Origin: a virus
Length of the DNA: 64,000 nucleotides
Reading direction: 5' to 3' (one strand)
Virus record (IMG/VR): IMGVR_UViG_3300020446_000001
Span: 62,001-126,000 of that record
Shown here piece after piece: positions 34,084-45,600 of this stretch. Below the pieces are notes generated by a model. The model was not told the DNA's origin, searched no databases, and was given only the letters and a program-made list of their open reading frames with translations. The position numbers and the translations under genes were made by a program. Each line of letters begins with the position of its first letter. Position 1 is the stretch's first letter.

Positions 34084-37000
34084 TTTTCCACCTCCACAAT
34101 CCCAAACCGACTCTTCTCGCGTGAACCAACCCATGACACATCTGGACAAGGAGGCATCGGTTCTGGATCTACTTTGAGGGCATATCGCCAAGGGTCGTGG
34201 CCCCAAATCCAAAGTCCGAGTAGTTTCCTTTTTGGTCTGCCTTTGTCATCTAGATAAGCTCCTTTCATAGAACGGTGTCTTGTGTTGAAATTGATTTGTT
34301 TTTGAGCCCATTGCCAAAAATCTAACATAATGCCTCTCCCCCTATCCTTTGAGCGTGTTTTGTGCCAATCTTTTACTGGAGTTTGCTTCATCTTCATGAT
34401 TGCAAGTGCTGAGTCGCGCCCTGATGAGATACCTGCCTCTTTTGCCTCATCTCTGCTCAACCCCGCACGCTTGTTTCCGAGGTCTGAGTCATAGAACCGT
34501 TTGAGTTCCTTGTGAGTCATGTTCACCAATTCAAGCCATCGTTTGCGAATCTCTCGCTTGCGTTCCAAGGAGAGTTCCTTTCCCGGCTTGGGTATGCCCG
34601 GAGGGTTTTTGATTGCCATGTTTCTTTTCAACCATGCAAAGGTCTTCGGGGCTCGCTTGGGAAGTTCAGCAAGCCCCTCGCCTATGCCGGGGATGAAATA
34701 CACATTATCATAGTTGGAAGAAAGTTTTGAGATGTTTTTTAGATCTTCCTTCAGTTTTTTTACATTTGCATCGTATTCAGTATCTGTGTAGTATGCTGAC
34801 TTATTTCTTTTCGGTGCTTTTTTTGTTCTTATGCCAACTGTGTTAGATTCGTCTCGAATTTGTGCTTGACCTTTTTTCCCTTGGCGCAGGTCGTTGTCTC
34901 CAAATACAAACAGCGTTTTTGGGTGTGAACGCACATATTTAGGAGTAATTTTTTCTGGATGGGGGTTGTCTTTTGCATCGATTGATTTGAACAGTTTTTC
35001 TTTTACCCTAGTGCCTGTTTGATACAAGCGGCCAAATTTGTTCTCAACTACTGCATCAAAATCGTAGCGTTTGTAGTCTTTCATCATTTGACTTCCCACC
35101 ATTGCTCTTTGTCGGGCCTCTGCTTCCGTCATTTCTCCACGCTGCATCATTATCTGGAATCTTCGTTCTTCTGTCAGTTTGTTTTTCAAGAATACTGAAA
35201 ACACCATGTTTTCACCAAATGCTTCCCTAAGTTGCCTTAGGCCTGTAAAACTAACATCGACAATAGGATATTGCGTGCCCATTAGTTCGTCATACCTTCT
35301 CCCGTAGTAGTGTCCGTTAGCTTGTTGTTGATACAGTTTGACCCCTTTGGGAGTAGTAAAAAGTCCATTTTCAATCATCTCTTCAAAGGATTCCTTAGTA
35401 ACGAAGTTCTTATCGAAACCATCAACCTCGTCTGGGCGACGGTCTCGTGTTGTGTATGATAGAATAATTTCAGCGCCAGGGAGGCGTTCTTCCAGATGAG
35501 CAGCGACTGTGGACTTACCTGAGCCACTAGGGCCGCAAAAAGCGATAATTGTTGGTTCTGTCATCACAAGAGGGTTTGCCAACACCTGCGCAAGTCCGCT
35601 TGTTGCATCTTCTTTCGCCTTGGCCTTTTGACCGTAAGGTGCTGACGCTGGATGCTTTTTTTGATACCATTTAGGAGCCTTTGCATCATCGAGTTGTATC
35701 TCCCGCTTAAGACGGCGTGTTTTATGTTGTTTTGGTACACGATAGGACTGAACTGCCCATTTGCCATCAATCTTCCCTACGATTGCTTGTACGGCGATTC
35801 CTTGGTCGTAAAGGTCAGAGTATCTCTTGTTTCTGTTGAGCATCCCTCTGGTTTGATTGAACTTCTTTCCTTTCAATGTCCTAAAGCTTGAACCGTCGAA
35901 GATGTCTTGGTCGAACTTCCAAGGCACTTCCTGGCGATGAGCAGTAAATCTTGGATATGGATTTGGTAACGGAGGCCTGTACTGCCAGTCTGTGTAATCG
36001 GCTGGGAGTTCTTTGTCTGAATCAAAGTGTTCCCAATCATTTCTATCCTTCTTGCCGTATAGGTTGTAGTCGCCATATTTGCTCATAGGGTGTTTCTCTG
36101 TTCCTTTTCGTTCAAGCGACCTATCAAGCAGGTCTTTCACGGACAAAGAATCTGTGAGGTCATCACCCTCCCCATCATACTCAATGGAAAATGGAATTGT
36201 TGGCGGGTTCAATTGAACCTTGAAACCTCGATTCGCTGCTTCCTCTAGCCGTCCTGCCAACAAAGGATATTTTTGCTTCCAGTTCGGATCTAGTTCTTTG
36301 TAAGTCCAGCCAAATGTCCGTCCTTGTGGCTTATGTTTCAAAGAGCCCATACGAATTTGGTCGGCAATCATTTGAGTAATGCCGCCTGGATATCTGTCAT
36401 AAGGAGGGTTTATCTGTGCTAGTGGCACTCCAGTGTCAAAGGTTGCATCTTTTCCTTTTCCTCTTTTCTTACCGAAGGCTGCTACCATCTTAGGGTCACC
36501 TTCTAATAAATCCGAGAGTGAACGAATAAACGAGCTTAGGTGTAGAACTCTTGGATTTCTTAATGTTGGCATCCTTCTTTCGCTATGTTCTATTAGATAT
36601 GATGGGCCGATATCAATCATTCCACCGCCTCCAAGACCAACGAGGCGGTCAAGATTGTAGTCTGTTGACTGACCCGGGAGTGTACCTAATGCGCCTTCTG
36701 GTTCAGGACGAAAAGTTGGACCATCGTACTTTGCTCGTTGGTGTTTGAGACGGTATGTAGTTTGCATTTTTTGATTTGCGAAACCATCATACTCAATACG
36801 CAGAATCAAATTGGCTTTTAGTGGATTCACAAAAGCGATATTATCCATAGTGTGAGTAACATGGTTCATCAAATGTTCAAATATTCCTCGCCTGTTCTCG
36901 ACCGTAAATCCTGACAATGTTGAGATTGTACCTAATGGGTAGAATATTTCTGTTTTTCGCCTCTTTTTACCCATTTTGACCCGTTCTGTGTCCATAAGTG

Positions 37001-38873
37001 CAACAATCATGTTTCCTATTTCGCCATTCTGTGGTCTTTTACCTTCAATATCAAATCCTATCACGACTGCATCCAGTGTTCTAGGAGCGTATACTATCGT
37101 TCGAGTGTTGTCTTCGTCATAAGCCATTACTGCTTGGGCAGCACCTTGCACTACCTCATCATAATATAATTCTGCTACATTACCCATGCTGTATCTTTCT
37201 GGGCGTATTGAATCATCGGCAATCAAAGCAAGTGTAGACCACTGCCGCCATGAGTCTTCGGGAATACGGTTCAATCTCACTATAAGGTCGTCCCAAATAA
37301 CAGTCAATACCCCTAGTGATTCTTCTGATTCTAGGGAGTATTGAGTCGTTGCTAGTTCAGTGTTGGGTATCGTGCATTGTATTGTTAAGTCATCGATGCC
37401 AAGATCCTTACACAAAATTTCCATTTCATTAGTTTGTCTAAGATTTGTTAGCACATTGTCTCTGTTTAGGCATAACACGGCCTTATTGTTGGAAAAATGC
37501 AAGATTGCGTCTCGACCTTCTGATACAGCATGACAAAGTATCGCATCCCGTATGTCTCCTAATTTCCCTTCTTTCGGTTGATTTCTACGCATTTCTGCAA
37601 ATGCTTCCACAGCCCTTTCTGACATTGTTGGTTCTATCGATGAAATATCCGGCACCTCAATCAAACCTGCAAGTCTGTAGAATGTGACTGCTTTTTGCAC
37701 TAAGTCACCTGCACGGTATAATACTACCTCAGGGTGGTCGTCGTACCCATGACTGAACTGCTTAGTCAGTGGTGTAATTGCTAACCCAGACGCTACTGTT
37801 TTGTTGATTTTATGGCCTCCCTCCCCTGGACTCGAGGCACTAGACCTCGGAGCCCTTGGCTGGATGTGAAGGGAAAAGGCGAACATGAACGGCGCTTCTT
37901 TCAGTCCTACGAATGACTCCTTAACTGCGATGCAATCCAAAAATTCCATGTCTTTATAGTCGAGACTGGTTCCCTGAGCAGCGGATCTACCGCCGACCAT
38001 TCTTCCGCCTACATCACCCATTGCTTGGTAGACTTCACCAAGAGAAAGGGGGACCATTCCTCGGGTAAAATGCACGACCATGCGGTCGCCAAATGTCATA
38101 GGGAGAGAGCCAATGTCTTCTTTTTCAGCGAGTAGTCTGCATAATTTTATGACGCTATCTCTGAATTGGCCTTTTGTTGCAATTTGTCCTTTAAATTTTC
38201 GAGCTTTGAAAATCACTTGCACGACCGTATCTGGGTTTTCTTCTAGAGCGATACCTACCGATTGACCAGAATTGTAAGAACCTTTATCTTGCTTCAACTC
38301 TGACCTTCCTTTTGTCATATCAAAGTGTATATACCTCTTGTTTTCAACCTTTAATCTAGCATCCATGTAGCGTAAAAGACGCATGGCGTAAGATGCTCGA
38401 AGTCTTCGCTGCGACTCTGTTAAAACAATTTGTTCTTCGGTCAGTTCTGGATAATTCACATCGGTTATCATTGATGTTTCTGTTAGCATATTTGGGTCTG
38501 GGCCAAGTCTACTCCCAGCTTTGTGTTCACGAAAAAGGTCAACTGCTTGTGCTGCGATTAGCCTTGGTAGGATTTCAAAGGGCACTCCTGGATAATCAAT
38601 TTCCGGTATCAACACAGGTCTCGCTCCTTCCGGGCGCAAACCCCCCGATTGACCCTGTCGTTCTGCACCCGGAGGTAATAATTCTTGATTAAGGCCCCCT
38701 GCTCCTTTTGAGATAAAGTACAGCAATGGCCTAGTTAGAAAAAGACCGGGTCTTTTTTTATCCCCACCAACCCAGCGTAATGCTTGGTCTATTACATCTT
38801 GTTCTTCTAAAGTTGGATCTCTGTCGAATAAAGTCGCCTTAAAGATAAACGATAGTCTCTCAGGCATCTCCAT
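34080..38873 (-). CDS. Giant multidomain protein with guanylate kinase
   Basis: 1597 residues from the ATG at 38873, which has GGAGG upstream; longer frames overlap the previous gene. Residues 1-770 are unrecognised alpha/beta regions. Asn-Pro motifs occur at 773, 822, 889, 1100, 1303 and 1423. Residues ~1105-1300 are a guanylate kinase: P-loop GPSGSGKST 1114-1122, then 'SYTTRDRRPDEVDGFDKNFV', the GMP-binding segment. It would phosphorylate GMP to GDP or act as a protein-binding GK domain. Residues ~1303-1420 contain 'LFVFGDNDLRQGKKGQAQIRDE', seen in phage and bacterial proteins of unclear function. Residues ~1425-1597 have 'AGLSRDEAKEAGI' and end 'LLGLWIWGHDPWRY', another recurring uncharacterised domain. 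Confidence 0.8.
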   Translation of the reverse strand: MEMPERLSFIFKATLFDRDPTLEEQDVIDQALRWVGGDKKRPGLFLTRPLLYFISKGAGGLNQELLPPGAERQGQSGGLRPEGARPVLIPEIDYPGVPFEILPRLIAAQAVDLFREHKAGSRLGPDPNMLTETSMITDVNYPELTEEQIVLTESQRRLRASYAMRLLRYMDARLKVENKRYIHFDMTKGRSELKQDKGSYNSGQSVGIALEENPDTVVQVIFKARKFKGQIATKGQFRDSVIKLCRLLAEKEDIGSLPMTFGDRMVVHFTRGMVPLSLGEVYQAMGDVGGRMVGGRSAAQGTSLDYKDMEFLDCIAVKESFVGLKEAPFMFAFSLHIQPRAPRSSASSPGEGGHKINKTVASGLAITPLTKQFSHGYDDHPEVVLYRAGDLVQKAVTFYRLAGLIEVPDISSIEPTMSERAVEAFAEMRRNQPKEGKLGDIRDAILCHAVSEGRDAILHFSNNKAVLCLNRDNVLTNLRQTNEMEILCKDLGIDDLTIQCTIPNTELATTQYSLESEESLGVLTVIWDDLIVRLNRIPEDSWRQWSTLALIADDSIRPERYSMGNVAELYYDEVVQGAAQAVMAYDEDNTRTIVYAPRTLDAVVIGFDIEGKRPQNGEIGNMIVALMDTERVKMGKKRRKTEIFYPLGTISTLSGFTVENRRGIFEHLMNHVTHTMDNIAFVNPLKANLILRIEYDGFANQKMQTTYRLKHQRAKYDGPTFRPEPEGALGTLPGQSTDYNLDRLVGLGGGGMIDIGPSYLIEHSERRMPTLRNPRVLHLSSFIRSLSDLLEGDPKMVAAFGKKRGKGKDATFDTGVPLAQINPPYDRYPGGITQMIADQIRMGSLKHKPQGRTFGWTYKELDPNWKQKYPLLAGRLEEAANRGFKVQLNPPTIPFSIEYDGEGDDLTDSLSVKDLLDRSLERKGTEKHPMSKYGDYNLYGKKDRNDWEHFDSDKELPADYTDWQYRPPLPNPYPRFTAHRQEVPWKFDQDIFDGSSFRTLKGKKFNQTRGMLNRNKRYSDLYDQGIAVQAIVGKIDGKWAVQSYRVPKQHKTRRLKREIQLDDAKAPKWYQKKHPASAPYGQKAKAKEDATSGLAQVLANPLVMTEPTIIAFCGPSGSGKSTVAAHLEERLPGAEIILSYTTRDRRPDEVDGFDKNFVTKESFEEMIENGLFTTPKGVKLYQQQANGHYYGRRYDELMGTQYPIVDVSFTGLRQLREAFGENMVFSVFLKNKLTEERRFQIMMQRGEMTEAEARQRAMVGSQMMKDYKRYDFDAVVENKFGRLYQTGTRVKEKLFKSIDAKDNPHPEKITPKYVRSHPKTLFVFGDNDLRQGKKGQAQIRDESNTVGIRTKKAPKRNKSAYYTDTEYDANVKKLKEDLKNISKLSSNYDNVYFIPGIGEGLAELPKRAPKTFAWLKRNMAIKNPPGIPKPGKELSLERKREIRKRWLELVNMTHKELKRFYDSDLGNKRAGLSRDEAKEAGISSGRDSALAIMKMKQTPVKDWHKTRSKDRGRGIMLDFWQWAQKQINFNTRHRSMKGAYLDDKGRPKRKLLGLWIWGHDPWRYALKVDPEPMPPCPDVSWVGSREKSRFGIVEVEK

Positions 38874-38874
38874 T

Positions 38875-41826
38875 TCAGTCGTCCTCCAGCAGATTTGTTG
38901 GATCGACGAAAACACCGTATTTTTCTGCTACAGTGTCGATTCCGATTGAGCCATCTTGTTGGAAAGCGTCTCGTACCTCATTTATGAATTCTTGACTGAT
39001 TTCGCCATCATATAAGTCTGGGTCGAACATACCCCTAATTGTCACTGTATTATCTTCGTCCAAAGCCATCATTGCGATTGTATTAAGGAAAGTTTCCTCG
39101 GCCTCGGTCGCTTCTCTTTGGACTTGCTCAGGCATTTGTTCAACATTATCAAGGTCAACCATCGGCCCAATGTCGGCAAGGTCAAATGTTTTTTCCTCAT
39201 TGTCCGTTTCTTCTGTATCAGTTTTAGTTTCAGTTTTAGTTTCTGTTTTAGTTGTAGTTTCGGTTTCAGTTTTAGATTTAGCCTCGAAAGGAGTTGATGT
39301 ATCCATTACTTGGCTCAAGTCTTGTTTTTCACCGACATTTATGATTCTTACATCTATTGGCTCTGGAGTTTGTGGTATCGTATTTCTTTCTGATTCTTCG
39401 TGTAACAAGATTGCGAACAAGAAAGCGTGTCCTCCATCTAAGGCAACTGCATCCACGAAATTTTCAACCATTTCAGCATAGTCTTCGCTGATACTAATAG
39501 CCTTTGATGCGTGGTATACTGCTGCTACTTCGGCAAACCAACTAATGTCAAGTGGTTTTTGCCCGTAAGCCCACTTCAAATATTTATCTATTAAATTTGA
39601 TGACTCTTGCTTTGTCGTCATTCCTTTCGTTTGTGTTGGCGGTGGCATCCAAGAAGCATAAGGCACATCTGTTCTTCGGGTTTCTGTACCTAGTCCGCCA
39701 AATGCGAATGCAAGCATTTGCACGAATCTAGCACCCGGAGGCGGATCGTTTTGCGCATCAGACAAAAGTTTTCTCCAGTAATCCTTGATGTCTGCTGCTC
39801 CTTTGGGTTTTTTGCCTTTTCCAGTAATAACTTCCTTTGTAGTCAGCATGGCAAATGCTAATCTGTAGTATGCTAAGATTAAGTGAGATAATTTGTTTTT
39901 CTCGAACGCGTCGATTTCTGCTCTAGTTCTTGCATCAAGTGGAGCTTGGAAAAATTGAGGGGTGCCGTCTTCGGCAGTAGCGCCCCAATTGAGATAGTCT
40001 CGGAAGTTTAGCATCCAAAAAAGCATGAGTTTTGCAGGGTCTCCAAAATATGCTTCGACCGCAAGTAGCCGGCCCCCCACCACATCTTTGTCGGTTACAT
40101 TCATTGACTGGAATGGAGATTGCAGTTGGTTGAGTAAGAGGTTGAAGTGGAACTGTGCATGGTAAGTCGCAATCCCGATAGCGGCTGAATTCCCAATTAG
40201 TGCATTGATTGTTTCATCATATCTTGTGTGAGAGGGGCTTTGTTTGGTGCCTTTTGCTGCCTCGACTGCGTTGTCAAGCATGATAATTTCAATTACTTGC
40301 CCGAAGGCGTTGAATAGTCTTGCTTCTGATGGATCTACAACTGATTCTTCGGAGCCAGCACTTGACATAATTGTGCAATACCCGCTTCTACCGTCATCAA
40401 ATATTATATTTCCAGAAGATAATGTTCCATCATTGTTCAACGATTGAAGTTCACCGTCTCTAAATGTTGCCGAAAAAGTAGCTTCAAGTGCTTCAAGTCT
40501 GAAAGATACCATTTCATCATCATATGTTTTTGTTTCTGCATTGTATTTCACTGATTTAGAGGACATTATTCGATACATATGTTTGACGAGGTTTTCAAGA
40601 ACTATACATCCCGGGACCCGGGCCTCTTTGTTTTCAAGATTTGCAGGGCTTTGTCTACCCATTTGTGCGATGGAACGAATGCTATCTGCTTGGCTTGACC
40701 CACTCAACAGGTGGAGCCCGACTCGGATTTCTATATCGTCATCTAATACCACTGCTGTTGCTGGAATTTCTTTTGTCCCTATGTTCATTATGATTACTTC
40801 GTATTCTGTAGTGAGCAAATTCCTCAAAGCAAAAACCGCGTCGTCATTGTCGAGGTCGTAAATTGCAACTATCAACTGGTCTAGATATCCAGAACCGTCA
40901 AACTCTTCTATTTCTTCCCATTCTATTGGGTATTCTTTGAGGGCGCTTTCGGCAAGTCCGTGTCTGCCCGCCTCCTCGGCTAGAAGAATGTTGAGACCGT
41001 ATGTAGTCAGCGTAGTTCCTTGCTCTACTGAAAATTTCTTTTCACCGGAAGGGTCATCGAGTAACGAGAGTTTTGTGGGTTTTGTCTTGCTTCCTAGTTC
41101 CTCGAACATTGCCAACAATGGTTTTCTATATCTTTCTTCAACTAGTATCTTGCCGTCTTCGGTAGTTGTCGGGATGCGATTTACTGTTTTCAACATGGAT
41201 TCCTTGAATGTTTTTTTCTGCTCAGTAGTCAATGTGCTGTAATACTCTTGAATCATACCGTACCGTGCGTCAGGAAGAGGTTTTATCGGGTCGTCAATCA
41301 ATGTTTTCAATCGTGTAAAAGGAAAGAGTACATCCATTTCAAGGGTCGATTCTGAGGCTAATATCTTATCATTTTCATCTACTTGTCGGATTAGGTTTTG
41401 CAAACGCTTTCTAATTTCTCTCTTAGATGATGCTTTCTTTTCGATTTTCACTTTCTGTTTTTTTAGAGCTTGTCCTGCGTTATCATACAGCATAGGTCCA
41501 AGGTATCTCACTAGATACATTTGGGTTAATGGTGTGATTTTTACTGGACTTCCATCGTTATTGTATTTGAATGGGACTAATTTTTTCATTTTGTCGATTA
41601 GATTTTTTTTCTCTTGGATTGCACCTTTTGTGCTGAAATTTCCGTCTACTCCAGCGAACGGCCTTGGAATAGATTTCATTTCGTTTTTTACAAAAAGGCC
41701 TTCAAATGATTGATGTTGTTCAACATCTTCAATCTCGTCCTCGATAGGAGTTTCGACAACAGAACCTCTAGTCGTAGGTACTGCGTCTTTTTCCTTGGAG
41801 CCGACCGGGATGTCTGTCATTGTCAT
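38875..41826 (-). CDS. Large acidic protein, 983 residues
   Basis: GGAGGAGATGA precedes the ATG. The protein is mainly helical with no recognised catalytic motif. Residues ~855-885 are a Lys/Thr/Glu repeat linker ('KTETETTTKTETKTETKTD'). The last 60 residues form an acidic helix-rich domain ending 'DPTNLLEDD'. Unlike its neighbours it lacks the NP motif, so it may be a single polypeptide. Probably structural or scaffolding; the role is inferred only from size and context. Confidence 0.65.
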   Translation of the reverse strand: MTMTDIPVGSKEKDAVPTTRGSVVETPIEDEIEDVEQHQSFEGLFVKNEMKSIPRPFAGVDGNFSTKGAIQEKKNLIDKMKKLVPFKYNNDGSPVKITPLTQMYLVRYLGPMLYDNAGQALKKQKVKIEKKASSKREIRKRLQNLIRQVDENDKILASESTLEMDVLFPFTRLKTLIDDPIKPLPDARYGMIQEYYSTLTTEQKKTFKESMLKTVNRIPTTTEDGKILVEERYRKPLLAMFEELGSKTKPTKLSLLDDPSGEKKFSVEQGTTLTTYGLNILLAEEAGRHGLAESALKEYPIEWEEIEEFDGSGYLDQLIVAIYDLDNDDAVFALRNLLTTEYEVIIMNIGTKEIPATAVVLDDDIEIRVGLHLLSGSSQADSIRSIAQMGRQSPANLENKEARVPGCIVLENLVKHMYRIMSSKSVKYNAETKTYDDEMVSFRLEALEATFSATFRDGELQSLNNDGTLSSGNIIFDDGRSGYCTIMSSAGSEESVVDPSEARLFNAFGQVIEIIMLDNAVEAAKGTKQSPSHTRYDETINALIGNSAAIGIATYHAQFHFNLLLNQLQSPFQSMNVTDKDVVGGRLLAVEAYFGDPAKLMLFWMLNFRDYLNWGATAEDGTPQFFQAPLDARTRAEIDAFEKNKLSHLILAYYRLAFAMLTTKEVITGKGKKPKGAADIKDYWRKLLSDAQNDPPPGARFVQMLAFAFGGLGTETRRTDVPYASWMPPPTQTKGMTTKQESSNLIDKYLKWAYGQKPLDISWFAEVAAVYHASKAISISEDYAEMVENFVDAVALDGGHAFLFAILLHEESERNTIPQTPEPIDVRIINVGEKQDLSQVMDTSTPFEAKSKTETETTTKTETKTETKTDTEETDNEEKTFDLADIGPMVDLDNVEQMPEQVQREATEAEETFLNTIAMMALDEDNTVTIRGMFDPDLYDGEISQEFINEVRDAFQQDGSIGIDTVAEKYGVFVDPTNLLEDD

Positions 41827-41840
41827 TCATCTCCTCCACC

Positions 41841-42044
41841 TTATGACTCATCGAATTCGCGGGAAATAGAGCCTATCACGATAGTACCGAGGAGGTAAGA
41901 TATTGAACCAACACTCGCCATAAAAAGAAGGTGCCCGAGTGGGTTGCTGATTAGCCCATACTTACCGTATGCATATGTGTTGATGTCTTTTGCCAGTGAG
42001 CCCTTAATGTTGCTCAAAGTGGCAGATAATGTGTGTTTACTCAT
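41841..42044 (-). CDS. Single-span membrane protein, 67 residues
   Basis: A polar N-terminus is followed by 'GLISNPLGHLLFMASVGSISYLLGTIVIGS', which gives one long or two short hydrophobic helices. It lies between two large genes in the same operon. Function unknown. Confidence 0.55.
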   Translation of the reverse strand: MSKHTLSATLSNIKGSLAKDINTYAYGKYGLISNPLGHLLFMASVGSISYLLGTIVIGSISREFDES

Positions 42045-42045
42045 A

Positions 42046-42648
42046 TTAGTTCACCAGCCATAGTAGTCCGTCTCCTCGTTCTTCAATGTCCCAATCTCCT
42101 CCGAAAATCACAAGCATTCGCTCGTAGCCAGGTGGCGGGCATGTGACATACAGGCGGGGTTTGGTTCCCCCTTCCTCTCCGAAGTGATGAATGTACTTGT
42201 CTTCTTCGCCCTTACTATTAGTTTTTGCAGAAGAATATCCAACAAATGGGCAAAAACCCTCCCCAAGTGCCACTAAAGGAGAGCTTTCATCAGGTAACCA
42301 AACTTGAGTGTGCTTGATGTCTGTTGGATCAGTTCCGTTGAATCTTTTGTAAAGTTCAATCGCATCTTGGTCTGTGGCTTTTGCACCCTTCTTCTTTTTG
42401 CCCTTCGGGTTAGGATTGAATTTTGCTGCTATCTTTTTTATCGGAAGTAGCCAATCTCGTTTCATTTTCTTCGGTGCAACTCCGTCAACAAAATGTGGCT
42501 CAATATCCCAAGCCCTTAGACCACGGATTGCTGCCTCAAGGGCATGCATATCCTTGGCCTTGTTTGAAGGACCTTCAAATCTCACTTGGAGGGTACCTCC
42601 CTCCTCGTGGTATATCGTCATTGTCCATTTTGATGACTGTCGGGGCAT
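42046..42648 (-). CDS. Uncharacterised 200-residue protein with NPNP linker
   Basis: The ATG at 42648 overlaps the stop of the upstream giant gene (TGATG). An N-terminal alpha/beta part of about 75 residues ('KWTMTIYHEEGGTLQVRFEGP') is joined by a basic linker 'AKFNPNPKGKKKKG' to a second domain. That domain has 'YVTCPPPGYERMLVIFGGDW'. The linker contains the same Asn-Pro motif as the giant proteins. No family is recognised. Confidence 0.6.
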   Translation of the reverse strand: MPRQSSKWTMTIYHEEGGTLQVRFEGPSNKAKDMHALEAAIRGLRAWDIEPHFVDGVAPKKMKRDWLLPIKKIAAKFNPNPKGKKKKGAKATDQDAIELYKRFNGTDPTDIKHTQVWLPDESSPLVALGEGFCPFVGYSSAKTNSKGEEDKYIHHFGEEGGTKPRLYVTCPPPGYERMLVIFGGDWDIEERGDGLLWLVN

Positions 42649-45600
42649 CAGTCTGCCTCCAACCGATACTTCGCACCACAGTCCTTGCACTTGTGCATGT
42701 GCGGGTTTTGCTTCATTGTGTAAAGCAGACCACCACAAGGCGACTTTTGTACCATGTAAATACAGGTATGACCTTCAAGAACTTTCGAGCGGCGCTGGTC
42801 TTTCATCGAATCGATGTATTCTTTTGCTTGCTTGAGCAGTTTGAAATCCATATTGCCAGATTTCTTCTTGACTCTGTAGCCTTTCTTCAATTTCTTGATT
42901 TGTACGCCTTTGTACATTCGCTTGTTTGGTGGATTTGGTCTTCTTCTTGATACGCCTTTCTTTTTCATAAATTCGTCTATATTGTCTCTTTCGATGCGTT
43001 CACCACTCGGTAAATCAGTGTAGTGGTAATAGTCGTATTTCAAAAATAATTCTACCGCGTCTTTGTATGCGGCAACTGCAGTTTGCATTTTCGAGAGGCC
43101 ACCCGGTAACAACTCAAGTTCCCAACCTGGCTTTTCTTCTACCCAGGAATCATGAATAATATCAAGGTTGTCTGGTCCAACATCTTCAAACTCTCCCCAT
43201 CCCAAATTTCTTAGATATTCTTCTCCAAACTCTTGTGTCATTCTTTCATAAGTACCCTCTGGACCCCCGCCATGGAAGGATGTCCCAATTATTCTAAAGC
43301 CTTCGTCTGATGCACAAAACATGGGGAAATCTGTACGCTTAAAATTAGCAGTCTGTCTTCTAATTGTATCGAGATATCCATCCAACACATAAACTACCTC
43401 TTCCGCACCTACGCTGTCAGCAGGTTGATACATTTGTTCTCCTCGGCTATAATAATCGTATGGCACACGAACCAAACCTGCCGCTAACAAATCTCTGTGT
43501 ATCGATTCAGGGATAGCTTCGGGATGTGAACTCTTTACGGATCTGCGGCTTAGTTCTACCAATTCTTCTTCTTCTTCTTCTTCTTCGTATGTAAGTTGAC
43601 CAATTTCTTCACTCCAGTTTTCTACTAAGATACTCTTGGGGTCAATAAGTGTTCCTCCGTCTCCATGTTCAATTAGTGCTATAATATTGGTTCCGTCTGG
43701 TTCAGCTATAGCCGCCAAGAATAATATTTCGCCTTTACTAGACATTTGTACTAAATCATCATTCGTTGCATATGCCGGTTTGAATTCTGGCTTCAATGCG
43801 TCGCCTATGTCACTATATGTTAGTAATTGAAACTTTGGCCTCATTTGGTCTAAGCCTTTATACCTTTCTTTGTCAGGCAAAATTAGGTTAGGAAAGTGTA
43901 TGGTTAGTAGTTCAGGATAGAGTGTCTCGTTCAAGGGCATGTCCTCCAATACTACTTCTTGATTTGCTTTTTCCAATGCTTCCAGTAGGAACTCTTTTTC
44001 AACAGTATTGTAGGTTGGTTCGGACTTCTGCGACTCATCATCAATGGCTGGTGCTTTCTCGCCAGGACTTTCCTTAGAAATCAAAGGAGCGACAGTCTCT
44101 TTCGCTTCATCAGGAGTTTTTTTGTCGAAGTCGATTATTGCTTGTATTGCCCCGGCTGCCTTTGCAGCAAGTCTATCTCCTTGTTTTGTATAGTAAGTTT
44201 CTGGATTGGTTATTATGCGGTTGGCTGCTGTGACGATGATATCTCGAAGGCTTTCATCTACTATAGTGCCCATGATATCGGGATCATCCGATATATCTGC
44301 GGATTTTTTGATTGCTGCTTTGAGTTTATTAGGCACTTTGCCATTGGTTTGTTTGCTGTATTTTTCCATCCACTTTTTCAAGATCTTAAATGCGCTGGAA
44401 GCTGTGCCTGATTTCATAGAATCTATTGAACCTACCAATTCTTCGAGGCCTTGGTAGGCTTTTTCTGTTTGAGCCTTCTCCGCAGAAGCAGTTATCGTTT
44501 CTTCTGCTTCTACTTCAATCGCCTTTATCTTATCAATTTCATCGATGAGAGCCTGCGCTTGATTGCTCTGTTCCTCGGGCAATGTGTCGACAAAGTGCTG
44601 CAAATAATCCTTGAGCACTCTTGCAATAGTCTCTATTTCAGGAGCGAGGTTCTTGTTTTTGGAGTATCTTGTCAGTATTGTTGTGAACGATTTCACTGCT
44701 GTTTCTAGTTTCGCAGTATCTTCAATGACTTTACTGCTCATGGATACGGTTGCTCCTTCTAATTTTTCTTTAGTCTTTTTCAGTGTTAGTTTCGTTGTTA
44801 GTAGTAGTAAGTTGAGTGCTCCTAATTTTCTTAGGTTACCTTTCTCATCAGTTTCTTCTGCTAAACGGAAGGCTGACTTTGCCGCAGCCAAGGTTTTGAC
44901 AACATCGTCAAACACATCCTTGATTGTATCAATAGATTCTTCGCCTGTTGCAAGTTGAGCCGTCATTGCTGCCTCAATTTTCTTCTTTTGGCTTTCTGTC
45001 AAGGCTTTGATTTTTGCTTTTTCCCAATACTTTGTACTGACTTCACCCTGCTTGTCTTTTGCAAGGAATGGTAAAATGCTTGGAGGGCGGGCCACCTTTC
45101 TTCGTTTGAGAACTTTTCGTTCTGGATCGTATGGCGTTAATGTTGTAAACAATCTGCCATAGCCGGCGAGATAATCCTCAATTCGTTCTAATTCTTCTTT
45201 TTCGATTTCAAGTTCATTTGCGGCGTCTTCATCAATAGCATCAGACATTTCTTGTACTTCAACCGCACTACCTTTCAATTCCTCTAATTTTGTTAAGAAC
45301 TTACTGAGTGCTCCATCTTTTTCACTGAGATGAGAAAGTGTTAATCCGATTGCTTGGTCTGTTCGACTTTTTCCTGTGCTATCAAACACCCCAAGTAAAA
45401 GAAGTATAATCAGGTATTCTTGAGCGTTGATTTCATACCCCATAGACTCCATCGCTTGGTTTCCAATCAAATATAGTAGGTCGTGGACTTCTAGTTGCAC
45501 ATTTTCGTTTGCACCAAGCATAGACCAGTATTCATCAATTACTTGCATGGTAGGAATCATCCAACCACGGTTCCAACCGATAGGAGGTAAAGTAAACCCT

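Noticed and set aside
38875-41826. Polyprotein with NP motifs like its neighbours
   Set aside because: Only NDPPPG and similar were found, not the x-N-P pattern, so it is treated as one protein.
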